Made by a program: the position numbers and the translations under genes
Notes under the pieces: model-generated
Database searches by the model: none
What the model was told of the DNA's origin: nothing
What the model saw: the letters and a program-made list of their open reading frames with translations, nothing else
Shown here: in pieces, positions 11,578-21,811 of the stretch
Numbering within the stretch: position 1 is the first letter of the stretch
How the letters are laid out: the number at the start of each line of letters is the position of its first letter
Assembly: GCA_016169945.1 (NCBI GenBank)
Contig: JADLSH010000256.1
Coordinates: forward strand, 496,001 to 560,000
Reading direction: 5' to 3'
Length of the DNA stretch: 64,000 nt
Origin: Trachythela sp. YZ-2020
Lineage: Eukaryota > Cnidaria > Anthozoa > Malacalcyonacea > Clavulariidae

Positions 11578-12360
11578 CCTGTGCTTCAGTCCACTCTGCA
11601 CCATTAATAGTGAGTTGGCTGTGCATTAATATAAAATTCCTTGTCCAGCCGCTTTCCCAAATATTCATAATGCATACAGATATTACGTAAATTCATAATT
11701 TACGCAAATCGAAATAAACATGCCGCAGAAGGAGTGGAGTATATTATTCGACTTCATAAAACGCTTCAGGTTGATGATCAAATAATCAAATTAGTCAGGT
11801 TGACAGAGATTGCGATCAAATAATGAAGTTGTGAGCATTTATCCAAGGCGGAGTTTGTATTGTTTTGACGGGAAATATGAGCTGTCATTACAGCCATTAT
11901 ACTGACAGTTCCATAGACGCAAGAAACCTGGCTTTAACTCGACTTTAATACCTGAATAGTTTGGCAAATTATATATGATATAGCAAGAAAAAATGTTGGA
12001 ATACAGGCTTATTGACGCGATAGTTCGATCACTAAGTTCATTAAGCCCGGCCTTTTGCGATCACTACGTTTGCTAATAACACGTCGCAATATGTATACCG
12101 AATTCCAAAGGGTAAAGATACGAGCCTGAGAAAAACCCATTCGCCATTGCAAAGACCTTTATTTATTTGAGTTGATCATTATAAAGATCACTCCATTCCT
12201 TCGACGGCATGTTTATTTCGATTTGCGTAAATTATGAATTACGTAATATCCGTATGAATTATGAATAAATTATCACAACATTTGGGAAAGCGGCTGGACG
12301 AGAAATTTGAGATTAATGCACAGTCCACTCACTATGTTGCAGAGTGGACTGAAGGACAGG
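11578..12360. mobile_element. Foldback MITE with about 165-bp arms
   Basis: The left arm (11578-11741: CCTGTGCTTCAGTCCACTCT, then CAGCCGCTTTCCCAAAT, then CGATTT-type sequence) is repeated inverted at 12199-12360 (GCGTAAATTATGAATTACG, ATTTGGGAAAGCGGCTGG, AGAGTGGACTGAAGGACAGG). The loop of about 450 bp carries no gene. Confidence 0.65.
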
Positions 12361-12599
12361 CTAAATATAGTACTCCTTTTTTTAAATAAATATCTATAAT
12401 TTACATAAATAATGGCAACACCTGCCAGCAACGAGTAGCTTTTCTCAGAAAGGGCCTTATACGAAGGTTTTACTGTATTATATAATATATTATGGATGAG
12501 AAGAACTTTATTATAATGATTTAAAATATAAAACAAGGCGTGGTTGAGTTTATGATAATAATTTGAGATATTTTAAAATGTAGTACTGCATAGATTTGG

Positions 12600-13010
12600 T
12601 CACCGTAGATTATCGACCTCATCGCTCGCATAGAACGCGTTCAAAGACGGACATCCAAATTCATTCTGGATCTACCTTTCCTTCTTTGTAAAATAAATTG
12701 GTTACAAAGGCTACTTGAATTAAATCTTCTACCTATTGGCACGAATATCTGAACATGCTCTTCTTCCACAAGGCAAATTGCAGTGCTATGAATCTATTAG
12801 AAACAGTTCTTCCTAAATATCGAACAATCTTAAGAAAAACAACGTCAGGAATCCAAATACCCAAAAGTAACAAACTAAGAAATTTAAACCTCGACATATA
12901 AGCAGACATACATCGCAAGATGAAAAAGATTTTGGAATGCTCTACTAAAACATATAACAAATAAATTTAACTCTATGGGTACGTTTAAAAACTGTTACTC
13001 AACTACTGCC
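12600..13010 (+). pseudogene. LINE reverse transcriptase C-terminal relic
   Basis: Frame-shifted plus-strand translation gives ARIERVQRRTSKFILDLPF, LLELNLLPIGT and METVLPKYRTILRKTTSG-like text. This is the ERVQRRA..LPF..LNLLP signature near the C-terminus of jockey/RTE-like reverse transcriptases. Several stops and shifts are present. It belongs to a clade different from the CR1-like copy at 5815-8463. Confidence 0.55.
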
Positions 13011-13330
13011 ATTCTGCTCTGAATTTGAATATAATTGTATTTATCCAGGGTGACCACATCTCCGAGAAGTTTTTCAATGGGGTCCTGTCCGAAATACAAT
13101 GAGAATATAAGAATACAAACAAAGTATAAAATACAAGATCAATTAGATACTAAATATACAATTTAAGAGTACTTAATAAGTCATTGTTCTTTATGGTAAA
13201 AAATAACATAATTTCATGAAATAGCTACTTAAAATGTAACTTAAGGAATAAGGAATCAATGTCCTTTATGGCAGGCGGCTAAATAAAATATTATGTTTGT
13301 TTGCGCCAATTAGCTGCAACTCTGAGTCTC

Positions 13331-14533
13331 TTAAGGTGGCTCCCTACAGTTATTTTAGCTTTATAATAAATCGTTTTTAAACGAGTATTATCGCAGATGA
13401 CGAAGTTTTTTATACTCGAGGGTAATATTCATCATCTATGGAATATTTAAAACCCGGTTCAGGTAGTGTCATCGTTGCCATGGTAACAAGACGTAAGCCT
13501 GAACGGTAGTTGCTATGCGCATAAAATTGTCCGTATCTAAAAAACAAAGTCGGTGACCCATCTTTTTTATTTCATATAAGTTTTAAGCATAATGTTCTGA
13601 AACTATTATGAAAGTTTAATCAAAATCGCCAGTGTGCAATTTTGTTAAACTCGAAAATTTTAAGATTTCTACACTAGCGATTTTTTTTAAAATTGAAATA
13701 TATAAAATTTACCAAAATTAAAATTTGTGCTCAAAATTTGAAGAAAGTAGTAAAACGCATATAAGGGTTAAAAATTGGGTCAACAACTTCACGAAATTTG
13801 CCCTACATAAAAACGTCGCTGACTAGTAAATGATAGTTTGCGGGCGCAAGATGTGCTTTCATCGTGCAAAAACGGGTGGCAAGTGTTGTTTTTATCTGTT
13901 GATTTTGACGTTTATTCAATATATTTGAGAGCCATGGACAAAGGCCAAGAAATACTGTTAAGGGTTACATCGATTTAAGTCCAATTGAATCCTGCCATTT
14001 ACTCAGTTCACGAGCTTCAACAGCCGTACAGCTGGACATATTTTTGCCTAGTTTTGTAATTTTGCTGAAGATGAACAAGTCGGTATTTTGCCATAGAACT
14101 GTGATATTTTTACTGTTTAACTTGTAAAAAACATGCAAGTATCACTAAACGACTTTTATAACCTTTAACAGCTTTTATACAATAGTTAATAAATGTTTAA
14201 TGAACTCTTATTAGTGAACATTATATCTAAAATATTTTTGAAAAATTCACTTTTATAATACTGTCAAGATTTTTTTATCCAAGCGATATTTGTATCATAG
14301 TTAAAATCACTCATCGGTGTTACTGATGCTTTGTCACATAAAACTAAGGATTATTCAAAGGTTTTTTCATTACAAATCTTTCAGAATGGTAAAAATTATT
14401 TTAAAAAACCGGGCGAAATATCTTTGTTTGGTTTTTGATCGTCGAATTTGCGTGGGAAAGTCCACGTACTTGCCACGCGTTTTTGGACTCGTCCCGCGAT
14501 CATCTCATGCATTACTGTAGGGAGCCACCTTAA
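13331..14533 (+). mobile_element. TTAA-flanked MITE, copy 1
   Basis: TTAA at 13331-13334 and 14530-14533 bracket terminal inverted repeats GGTGGCTCCCTACAGT. The body is non-coding and AT-rich. A highly similar body lies inverted at 45464-46682, and another TTAA element with the same ends lies at 32817-34437. TTAA target duplications are made by piggyBac-type transposases, so a piggyBac-related source is inferred. Its own ORFs (such as 14317-14520) are not conserved genes. Confidence 0.75.
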
Positions 14534-15105
14534 GGTGAAAGTAATTTGGACTTCTCTGTTTGTTGCAAAATTAAAATGATAATCATTTTTTTATTATTTA
14601 TCTATGACACTGTGTACTAATAGACAACGATGGTAAAATTTCCTTTCCCTAGCTCTGAAAATTGAATATGATGTAAATGACTCTCCAACTTGGAAAACCA
14701 TTTGTTTGAAATGTAATCAGGCTCGGGGCTTGTCAAAACATTTTGCCTGCTGTTTTTAGATAAAATGTTATGGGTCACAATACTTGGCCAAAAGTTGCCA
14801 CGACATGCCCAATTTTGTAAACGCAGTGTATATTGACTAATTGTTATCTGTTATGTAATATACTAATGTTAAATATCTGACAAAGCTTATAAGTTAAATT
14901 AAATTAAATTACAAAGTGAATTATTCTTATTCCTTTTTGGGGGAATATTATCCTTCCACTTAAATATAATTTGACTGTAAAGTAATTTGTGCTCGCCTTT
15001 AGCACATTCAAATGTCATTTCAGCGTTTTCCGGAGCCTCCCAACACCTCACCATGTAGTTTGCATCGGGACAAAGGGAAATATTACATACACGATGACGA
15101 GGGTC
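14534..15105 (-). other. Region 3' of the MACPF gene; open frame continues past its stop
   Basis: Beyond the TAA at 15106-15108, the minus-strand frame stays open for about 60 codons (HRVCNISLCPDANYMV, RCWEAPENAEMTFECAKG) before AT-rich, stop-laden DNA. This cysteine-bearing text looks protein-like and may be a mis-assigned or decayed part of the gene's last exon. Nothing else is recognised to 14534. Confidence 0.35.
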
Positions 15106-17904
15106 TTACATTACCATGCCTTCGGCAATCGTATAAGCCTCGTCAAGACTTCCATTAATTATTGAACTGAGTAACTGAGCGCCGTTGCTTGGCAAGTAGC
15201 CATAACCATTTTTGTCAGAGTCCTGAAATCAATAAACGAACAAAAATTGAAGTGATTATCAAAAACAAGTTTAGTTTGGGTAATCAACAAGCAGGATAGG
15301 AACCTAGTAGCAGGTGTGGTTTTATTAATACTTTGACTGGTAAATAATGGTGTCCTCTGACGTTGCTCGAGTAGCAACTGTGTTTCAATTTTTGATATAA
15401 TATGGTGTGTTTATTTTGCTTGGCCAAAGTATATTTTTATTTTCATACTGCGTTAATCAACATTCCAAAAAGAGCCAAAACGTTCACTGAAGTTATTTTG
15501 TTTATTTAAATGATGCGTCTTCGCTTTTTGTATAATAATAGATTACATTGTGAAATGTTGCAAGCAACAAGGAAAATCCAGAAATAATGCATTTGAAACA
15601 AACTGTATAATTTCTCTAAATTTATTTTCTGCCTTGTTTAATAAATAGTATTCTGGCCGACTATTTCCTGACTTACAGTGTCTTACTTTTCTCTTTCTTT
15701 GCACGACTATATAATATTTTATTAGTACAATTATTTTTTGTATTTTTGTCTTAGTAAACGGTGCTATCAATTTCTGAAATGTATAAAATAATTTCTCCCA
15801 CTTTGGCCAATGAGAAATTATTGACAAATGTCCTCGCCGAAAAGTGATATGAATAGATCTTAAGAACTATATTCAATTAAGAATACACACATATAGGGGA
15901 TGTTAATAAATACTCTAACATGGATTGAAAAAAACAAACCTTTTTCAAATATTTATTCTTAAGCGATAGCACGTCCTCCTCGACAATCTTTGTCAATTTC
16001 TTCTCAAGTTTTGTTTCTTCTTCCATTTCTTTCTTCCATTTCATCTCGTGTCTGGTCCACGCCTCTTGAAGGACGTCAGCAGCTCCATTAAATTCCGGCC
16101 CGAGATCACTTATCATCTCCCAAACTGGGATATAAGCCTTCCGACTACCACGGTCAATCAAAGCCCATGTTGAATTGTTATCTAAAAGTTTGGTAAACGT
16201 TGCTGGATCTGTTGAAGCAGGACCCAATGCTTGCGAGGTGAAGGTATACGAGACTTTTTCATCCTCTATTTCTTCAGCAGTTTTCGTCGATTCGCTGCTG
16301 CTTTGTCCCGCACTCACGCCTCCGTCAATACCGAATGCGCCACTAAGGAATCCAAATGACAACTTACCCTGTAGTTGTTTCGTCGCTTTTTCTGTAAGCT
16401 GGCTGGTACTTGTCTTAACTTCGCTATGTGCGTTAACAATGTGGAATAGAATTCCGCCAAGTGTGTGGAGACCAACTGGCAAATGACTTCCATAACGATT
16501 TAAAAAGTTTTTGGCGATTTCGAGCTCCTCGCTTCGCTCTTTCTCTTCACTTCGCTCTTTCTCTTCACTTCGCTCTTTCTCTTCACTTCGCTCCTCGTCT
16601 TCGCTCTTCGCTTTTCGCTCTTCGATGGCTTTTGCCAACATTTTGGCGTGCTTTTTTGCGCTCGTCGATAAAATTATTTGTTCGTGGTCGAATTTGAATG
16701 TTTTAGTTGCAGTCCAAATGTACTGGACAGCTGAAGCATGGCATGTCATTTTCTTCTTCGATTTTATGCTGATTTTATCGTGACCACTCGCGTAGCTATT
16801 TTGAACTTCACTAACAAACAATCCGTTAAATCCCCCAACACAAAATCCAACATTTGTGCTGGATGACTTGACCTTTTGTACGTAATTTTCTGCCGCTCCG
16901 ATTTTCGAAAATTTTATGTAGCGAATTTGGTGCGAATTATTTGGGCTCGATAGCATCACTTTCGATGGCATGATAATAAGCGGTCTTTCAGCGGTGGATG
17001 GAGCTCTGTACTTCGAGGAATATATTCCACACAACGCACGACCACCACTTGCCTTTTTTACAACTTCGTAATCACTGTTGTAAGGAGCGTTTGGTTCTAC
17101 TGCATTATTGAACAAATTGATTATCTTATCTAGTTCTTCTAACAATTTCTCAGGGGTTTTGCCAGGTTTTTGTTTATCCCAATATGGCGGGAGTTCAAGA
17201 AGTTGGCAAATTTCACACATTTTTTTGGTTACAGCTTCCTTCGCTGCTTCAGATTCTTCTTTTACCATCTTTTTTGCTTCATTCATGAGACTTTTGGCTT
17301 CCTCCAACTTTTCTCTATCAATTGCTTTGTTACTCGTATTGTTTTCAGCGGATACCTGGTATTGGTCATCAGATGGCTTCTCTATTGACTGCGATTCAGC
17401 TACTCTCACAATTCGACTAACGTCTACCATTTCACGGTGACTAGCACCGTTACAAAATTTTTCTAAGTCGATTAGGGACATTCGAGCAAGAATTTTTTCA
17501 GATGGAGCATTTTTAACCAAATTTTGCACCCAGGGTTGGGTGACGTTAACACCTTTGGAAAGCAACCCACCGAGAACTTCAAGTTTGGGACCCAATCTTC
17601 TTCTTACGGGATCAAGTCCATTTTGGTCGATAACTTCAGCTGAGGTTACGAACAAGTACTCCGCAAGTTCGTTCTTCTTTGTCAGATAATTCAAAACGAG
17701 AGGAAGACTTTCCATGATCAAGCCATCCTCTTTCACCATTTCAATTACTTCTTGGCTTAATCCTTTAAAGGAATTTTTTTTAAGTTCTGTTAATAATTGT
17801 TCTTGTTTACCATAGTTCTTAACAGTCAGAATGTTTCTATGCAGTTCTCGAATTTTACCCTCACTCAAGGAATGATCAGAAGGTAGCTCACTCATTGATT
17901 TCAT
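15106..17904 (-). CDS. MACPF-domain protein (perforin-like fold), cytoplasmic type
   Basis: The main exon runs 15942-17904. An alpha-helical N-terminus (about 1-150) is followed by a coiled-coil stretch (about 195-235, LEEAKSLMNEAKKMV), a basic/acidic KERSEE hexapeptide repeat (about 450-475), and the C-terminal core of a MACPF domain. The core has the family signature as YGSHLPVG, a GG motif, then WALIDRG and IPVWEMI. MACPF proteins form membrane pores or act in development and immunity; this one lacks a signal peptide, so an intracellular role is inferred. The exon ends at AAAAAG/GTTTGT in phase 0. A candidate next exon, 15109-15222, follows TTTCAG and adds DSDKNGYGYLPSNG, an EF-hand-like loop, ending at TAA 15106-15108. 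The start used is ATG 17904; ATG at 17895 is equally possible. The exact catalytic or pore competence cannot be judged. Confidence 0.65.
16520..16612 (-). repeat. 18-bp coding tandem repeat (KERSEE)
   Basis: Three to four copies of an 18-bp unit (CTTCGCTCTTTCTCTTCA on the plus strand) encode KERSEE repeated within the MACPF gene. The unit is a multiple of three, so copy number can change without a frameshift. It forms a charged linker just before the MACPF signature. Confidence 0.8.
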
Positions 17905-18233
17905 TATGAAGTCTATCTAAGAGTTCGTTTTCTTCTGTAACATCAGCTTGTGGTTTCTTTTGAGACATTTCCACGTTTACTCTGTACCAAAAGTTTCTAA
18001 AAACTACAAAAAAAATGTCCATGTAATTTGCTGTAACATATAATACGCACGCTGCAAAAATAGATTTTTGGTTGAAACTTAGCTTCTTTACTATCTTAAA
18101 TATTTGCAGATACAACGAGCTCTACTGAACCATGGCGAGCTAGGATATCAAGAATTAGATTAACATTTCAATTACGACATAATATATATGAACGTTCCGC
18201 AATCTAAGTGGTCATGTATACAGCTATTTCAAT
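17905..18233 (-). other. 5' region of the MACPF gene with overlapping upstream frame
   Basis: A minus-strand frame from ATG at about 17970 encodes MSQKKPQADVTEENELLDRL and about six more residues, and stops 17 bases into the main ORF. It would run directly into the MACPF frame at ELPSDHS if one TGAG of a TGAGTGAG tandem were absent. It is either a regulatory upstream ORF or the real N-terminus broken by a 4-bp duplication. Upstream DNA to 18215 has no recognisable element. Confidence 0.35.
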
Positions 18234-18948
18234 GGGCCAATTGCGGAATTGCAAAGCATCATGGTAGTTTAGTTACACGGCAGAATTTTTCAACATGGCG
18301 ATTGTATTTTTCGAACGAGGGAAGGTGCTAAACACATGGGAATTGAAAGAAAAGTTTTATCATTTTCACTTCGATTAAAGTTTATATGAAATCTGTACGG
18401 CTTATTTTATATTTCTACTTTGTCTTGGGTTTCTACGAGCGAGTGTGGTTGAAATATTCAACATCGCGTACAGAGTCACTGAAGCGGGGAAGGAGTTCGA
18501 CTTCGAGGTTGTCAGACACAAATTTTGGAATAGTTCACAATACAAAGGTGAGTACTGCATTAAATTATTTTCAGGATAAGGAACACGTTGTGACTCATTG
18601 CTTGCCTGAAAATTTCGGCCATCGATTTAATTCTAGCGACTTGAGAGTCAAAATGTTTGCACACTTGACCGTCCCGAAACAACACATGTTTGATCAAACG
18701 TTCTTCTCACAAACCAAAACATTGAGGTTGTTTGGCAGGAAAAATTTAAAACAGTTGCTGTTTGAAATACCGGGCTTTCACATTTCAAAGGTTTTCGATG
18801 GTACAAAAAATGTTTAAAAAGTACTTTTAAGTGCTATTCACTGCTGTTCAAGTGTCTTACTGGAGTTTTTTAACCACAACATATTTGCTTGTTTCGAGTA
18901 TATTTTGGAAAGTTTCGAGCCGTTTGGTTTACGGTCTGTTTTGATAAA

Positions 18949-19399
18949 TATATGGCAAGTGACATGAAAAAAGTGCCTAAAGGTAAAACGTGCGGGGGAA
19001 CGACCTGTTGTGTGCCACTTTGTCGAAGCAACAGTGTAAAAAATCCGGAATTATCCTTCCATAAATTTCCTCTGGATTCAAGCTTAAATTAAAGGAAATA
19101 TGGCTAAATTTATTGGGAATACAAAGAAAACCTTTAAAAGCCACAACGTGTGTTCCTTACACTTTCCCGGTGGAAAGAAATCCTTTGCTGCATTGCCAAC
19201 TGTCCTTAAAATATCATGGAGACAAACTGTAAACAGTACCCAAGGCAGGGAACATATTTTAGACAATGACACTACTGAAACAACCCAGTCTGAACAACAA
19301 AAAACTGGCGGCATAGAGGCACAAGCGTCAATCAATGAAAAATTAAAAACTGAACATGCAGCTTTAAAAAGAAAATATGACGAGTTATCATCTAAATAA
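18949..19399 (+). pseudogene. THAP domain fragment in left arm
   Basis: ATG near 18952 begins a THAP zinc-finger half: CCVPLCRSNSVKNPELSFHK then FPLDSSLN, ending at TAA 19089-19091. The second half (CSLHFPGGKKS, with the C-x-x-H zinc ligands) continues in another frame from 19100. THAP domains bind transposon ends. The break before the tryptophan region is identical in the right arm, so it predates arm duplication or hides an unrecognised splice. Confidence 0.6.
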
Positions 19400-20352
19400 T
19401 GTTGGCTCTGCAGAATCATATAACAAGCAGTTTGGACTTGCACCAAGCCATGGAGCTTCTGTGTTAATAATTAACCCGCACTGAATACATGCAGTCATCA
19501 GTTCATCGAAATTCTTTTGCTCCAAATATTTTTCAATGGCAGTCTGCTCATTACTGTTGGCCCACTGACATGCTTTTGGGGGCTTTGTAACATTACTTGC
19601 TGGCAATAGGATTTTGCTAAGTAGTGATGTGGGGAAAACATGTTCTCTTCGTTTCATTACTGTACCGAAATATGAGGCAGTTAAACGACCTCGTCGTTCA
19701 TGAAACCAAAGTTTGCTCTGTGACTGACCTCTTGTATTGCATTCAATGTCAACCATTTGTTCTTTGGTTGTAAATATAATTGTAAAAATGTTTTCAGTAT
19801 GTGGTGTATACTCCAGAGAAGGTAAATGTTTACACACTTCTGCAAAGTTAGGAACAGTAATTTGTTCCAATATAGATTCTCTTATTTCAGTATTGTACCT
19901 TTGAATTGCAAATAGGTTTGCATCATTCAATGCTGTTTTTGAAGCATTATGCTGTGGCATAGTTTGTTGTATGTAATCACATGATGCCCAAATGGGTAGG
20001 GCTCTTAACTTGTGATAGAGAAACTCTAACCAAGTAGCCCAGGTACGGGATACGTGTGCTTCTGAAATGCCAAGTCGGTGAGCAATGTCCACCCCCATAA
20101 GACCACAACGTATGCGAACCAGAACCATAAACAACTCCTGCTCTGGCGACATTGACCTTTTTTTCGCCCCAGCTTTTTTTCCGATTCTGCTGAATATTCT
20201 ACATTGTTACTTGAACCAGCATAAGTTAATTTACATGCCGGTTGCCGAAAGTCAAAGAAAACTTTACATGTTGCATAATTTTGAAAACCTGTGTAGAATT
20301 TAAAATTTGTGTCACTGGCGAGTACATGCTCTATTGGCAGTACACACTGTTC
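19388..20352 (-). pseudogene. Fused DDE-transposase N-part and YqaJ-type nuclease C-part
   Basis: The ORF starts with a transposase segment (SPEQELFMVLVRIRCGL, helix-turn-helix-like LGISEAHVSRTWATWLEFLY, LPIWAS) and passes, after about 60 residues, into a YqaJ/PD-(D/E)xK nuclease-like part (WFHERRGRLTASYFG, PWLGASPNC). The junction removes the transposase catalytic core, so an internal deletion fused the two genes. A one-base shift in a T7 run (20174-20180) separates this frame from the upstream THAP/coiled part. The nuclease motif normally reads SPDG; here it is SPNC, so the likely metal-binding Asp is lost. The product cannot transpose by itself; any residual DNA-binding role is speculation. 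Confidence 0.65.
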
Positions 20353-20800
20353 GTATTTAGATGATAACTCGTCATATTTTCTTTTTAAAGCTGCATGTTC
20401 AGTTTTTAATTTTTCATTGATTGACGCTTGTGCCTCTATGCCGCCAGTTGTTTGTTGTTCAGACTGGGTTGTTTCAGTAGTGTCATTGTCTAAAATATGT
20501 TCCCTGCCTTGGGTACTGTTTACAGTTTGTCTGCATGATATTTTAAGGACAGTTGGCAATGCAGCAAAGGATTTCTTTCCACCGGGAAAGTGTAAGGAAC
20601 ACACGTCGTGGCTTTTAAAGGTTTTCTTTGTATTCCTAATAAATTTAGCCATATTTCCTTTAATTTAAGCTTGAATCCAGAGGAAATTTATGGAAGGATA
20701 ATTCCGGATTTTTTACACTGTTGCTTTGAGTGGCACACAACAGGTCGTTCCCCCGCACTTTTTACCTTAAGGCACTTTTTTCATGTCACTTGCCATATAT
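20353..20800 (-). pseudogene. THAP domain fragment in right arm
   Basis: This is the inverted counterpart of the left-arm THAP fragment, with the same cysteine pair, FHKFP motif, frame break and C-x-x-H motif (VCSLHFPGG). Here it continues through a coiled region (LKTEHAALKRKYDELSSKYE) into the transposase body, so this arm keeps the original 5' end of the gene. Confidence 0.65.
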
Positions 20801-21507
20801 TTATCAAAACAGACCGTAAACCAAACGGCTCGAAACTTTCCAAAATATACTCGAAACAAGCAAATATGTTGTGGTTAAAAAACTCCAGTAAGACACTTGA
20901 ACAGCAGTGAATAGCACTTAAAAGTACTTTTTAAACATTTTTTGTACCATCGAAAACCTTTGAAATGTGAATTTTCAAACAGCAACTGTTTTAAATTTTT
21001 CCTGCCAAACAACCTCAATGTTTTGGTTTGTGAGAATAACGTTTGATCAAACATGTGTTGTTTCGGGACGGTCAAGTGTGCAAACATTTTTGACTCTCAA
21101 GTCGCTAGAATTAAATCGATGGCCGAAAATTTCAGGCAAGCAATGAGTCACAACGTGTTCCTTATCCTGAAAATAATTTAATGCAGTACTCACCTTTGAA
21201 TTGTGAACTATTCCAAAATTTGTGTCTGACAACCTCGAAATCGAACTCCTTCCGCGCTTCAGTGACTCTGTACGCGATGTTGAATATTTCAACCACACTC
21301 GCTCGTAGAAACCCAAGACAAAGTAGAAATATAAAATAAGCCGTACAGATTTCATATAAACTTTAATCGAAGTGAAAATGATAAAACTTTTCTTTCAATT
21401 CCCATGTGTTTAGCACCTTCCCTCGTTCGAAAAATACAATCGCCATGTTGAAAAATTCTGCCGTGTAACTAAACTACCATTATGCTTTGCAATTCCGCAA
21501 TTGGCCC

Positions 21508-21640
21508 GTTAAAGTTGTCCCCGAGCAAAGCGGAAAAGTCGAATACGAGCGCGAAAGGCTTGCTGGGAATCGCCAAAAAATTAATGGACCAAGAATTTGA
21601 CAAGCCTCAGTGGATTCATAAGAAATTAACATATTGTTCT
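21508..21640 (+). repeat. Target repeat split by the foldback element
   Basis: 21510-21636 together with 18214-18233 match, in inverted orientation, an uninterrupted block at about 31063-31192 (AGCAAAGCGGAAAAGTCGA versus ACCAAAGCGGAAAAGTCGA, then GCTTGCTGGGAATCGC). The foldback element therefore landed inside this dispersed repeat. Confidence 0.7.
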
Positions 21641-21811
21641 TAAGTACAAGACTTTATGCTACTCATACGATTAGAAGGCATTTTAAATTCCCAAGGGTAT
21701 AAAATATTATGGTTAAGAAGAATATGTTAATTTCGAAAGGTTTGTTTTTTATACACCCTGTATACCAATTTGCAATTAAACGTGCTGCAAAACTTATGAT
21801 TATTCGTGACT

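Larger units (their letters stand above)
18234..21507 (-). mobile_element. Giant foldback ISL2EU-like transposon derivative
   Basis: Two near-identical arms of about 1.16 kb (18234-19397 and 20353-21507) are inverted copies of one transposon 5' end, with termini GGGCCAATTGCGGAATTGCA. The 955-bp loop holds a fused transposase/YqaJ-nuclease gene. Flanking dinucleotides are AT (18232-18233) and GT (21508-21509), fitting a 2-bp AT target duplication with one change. ISL2EU elements are known to carry a THAP-DDE transposase plus a YqaJ-type nuclease, which is the combination seen here in shortened form. The element looks non-autonomous. Confidence 0.7.

Noticed and set aside
16175..17440. Several plus-strand ORFs across the MACPF gene
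   Set aside because: They are antisense shadows of the 675-residue minus-strand frame, with low-complexity Ser/Phe/Leu text.
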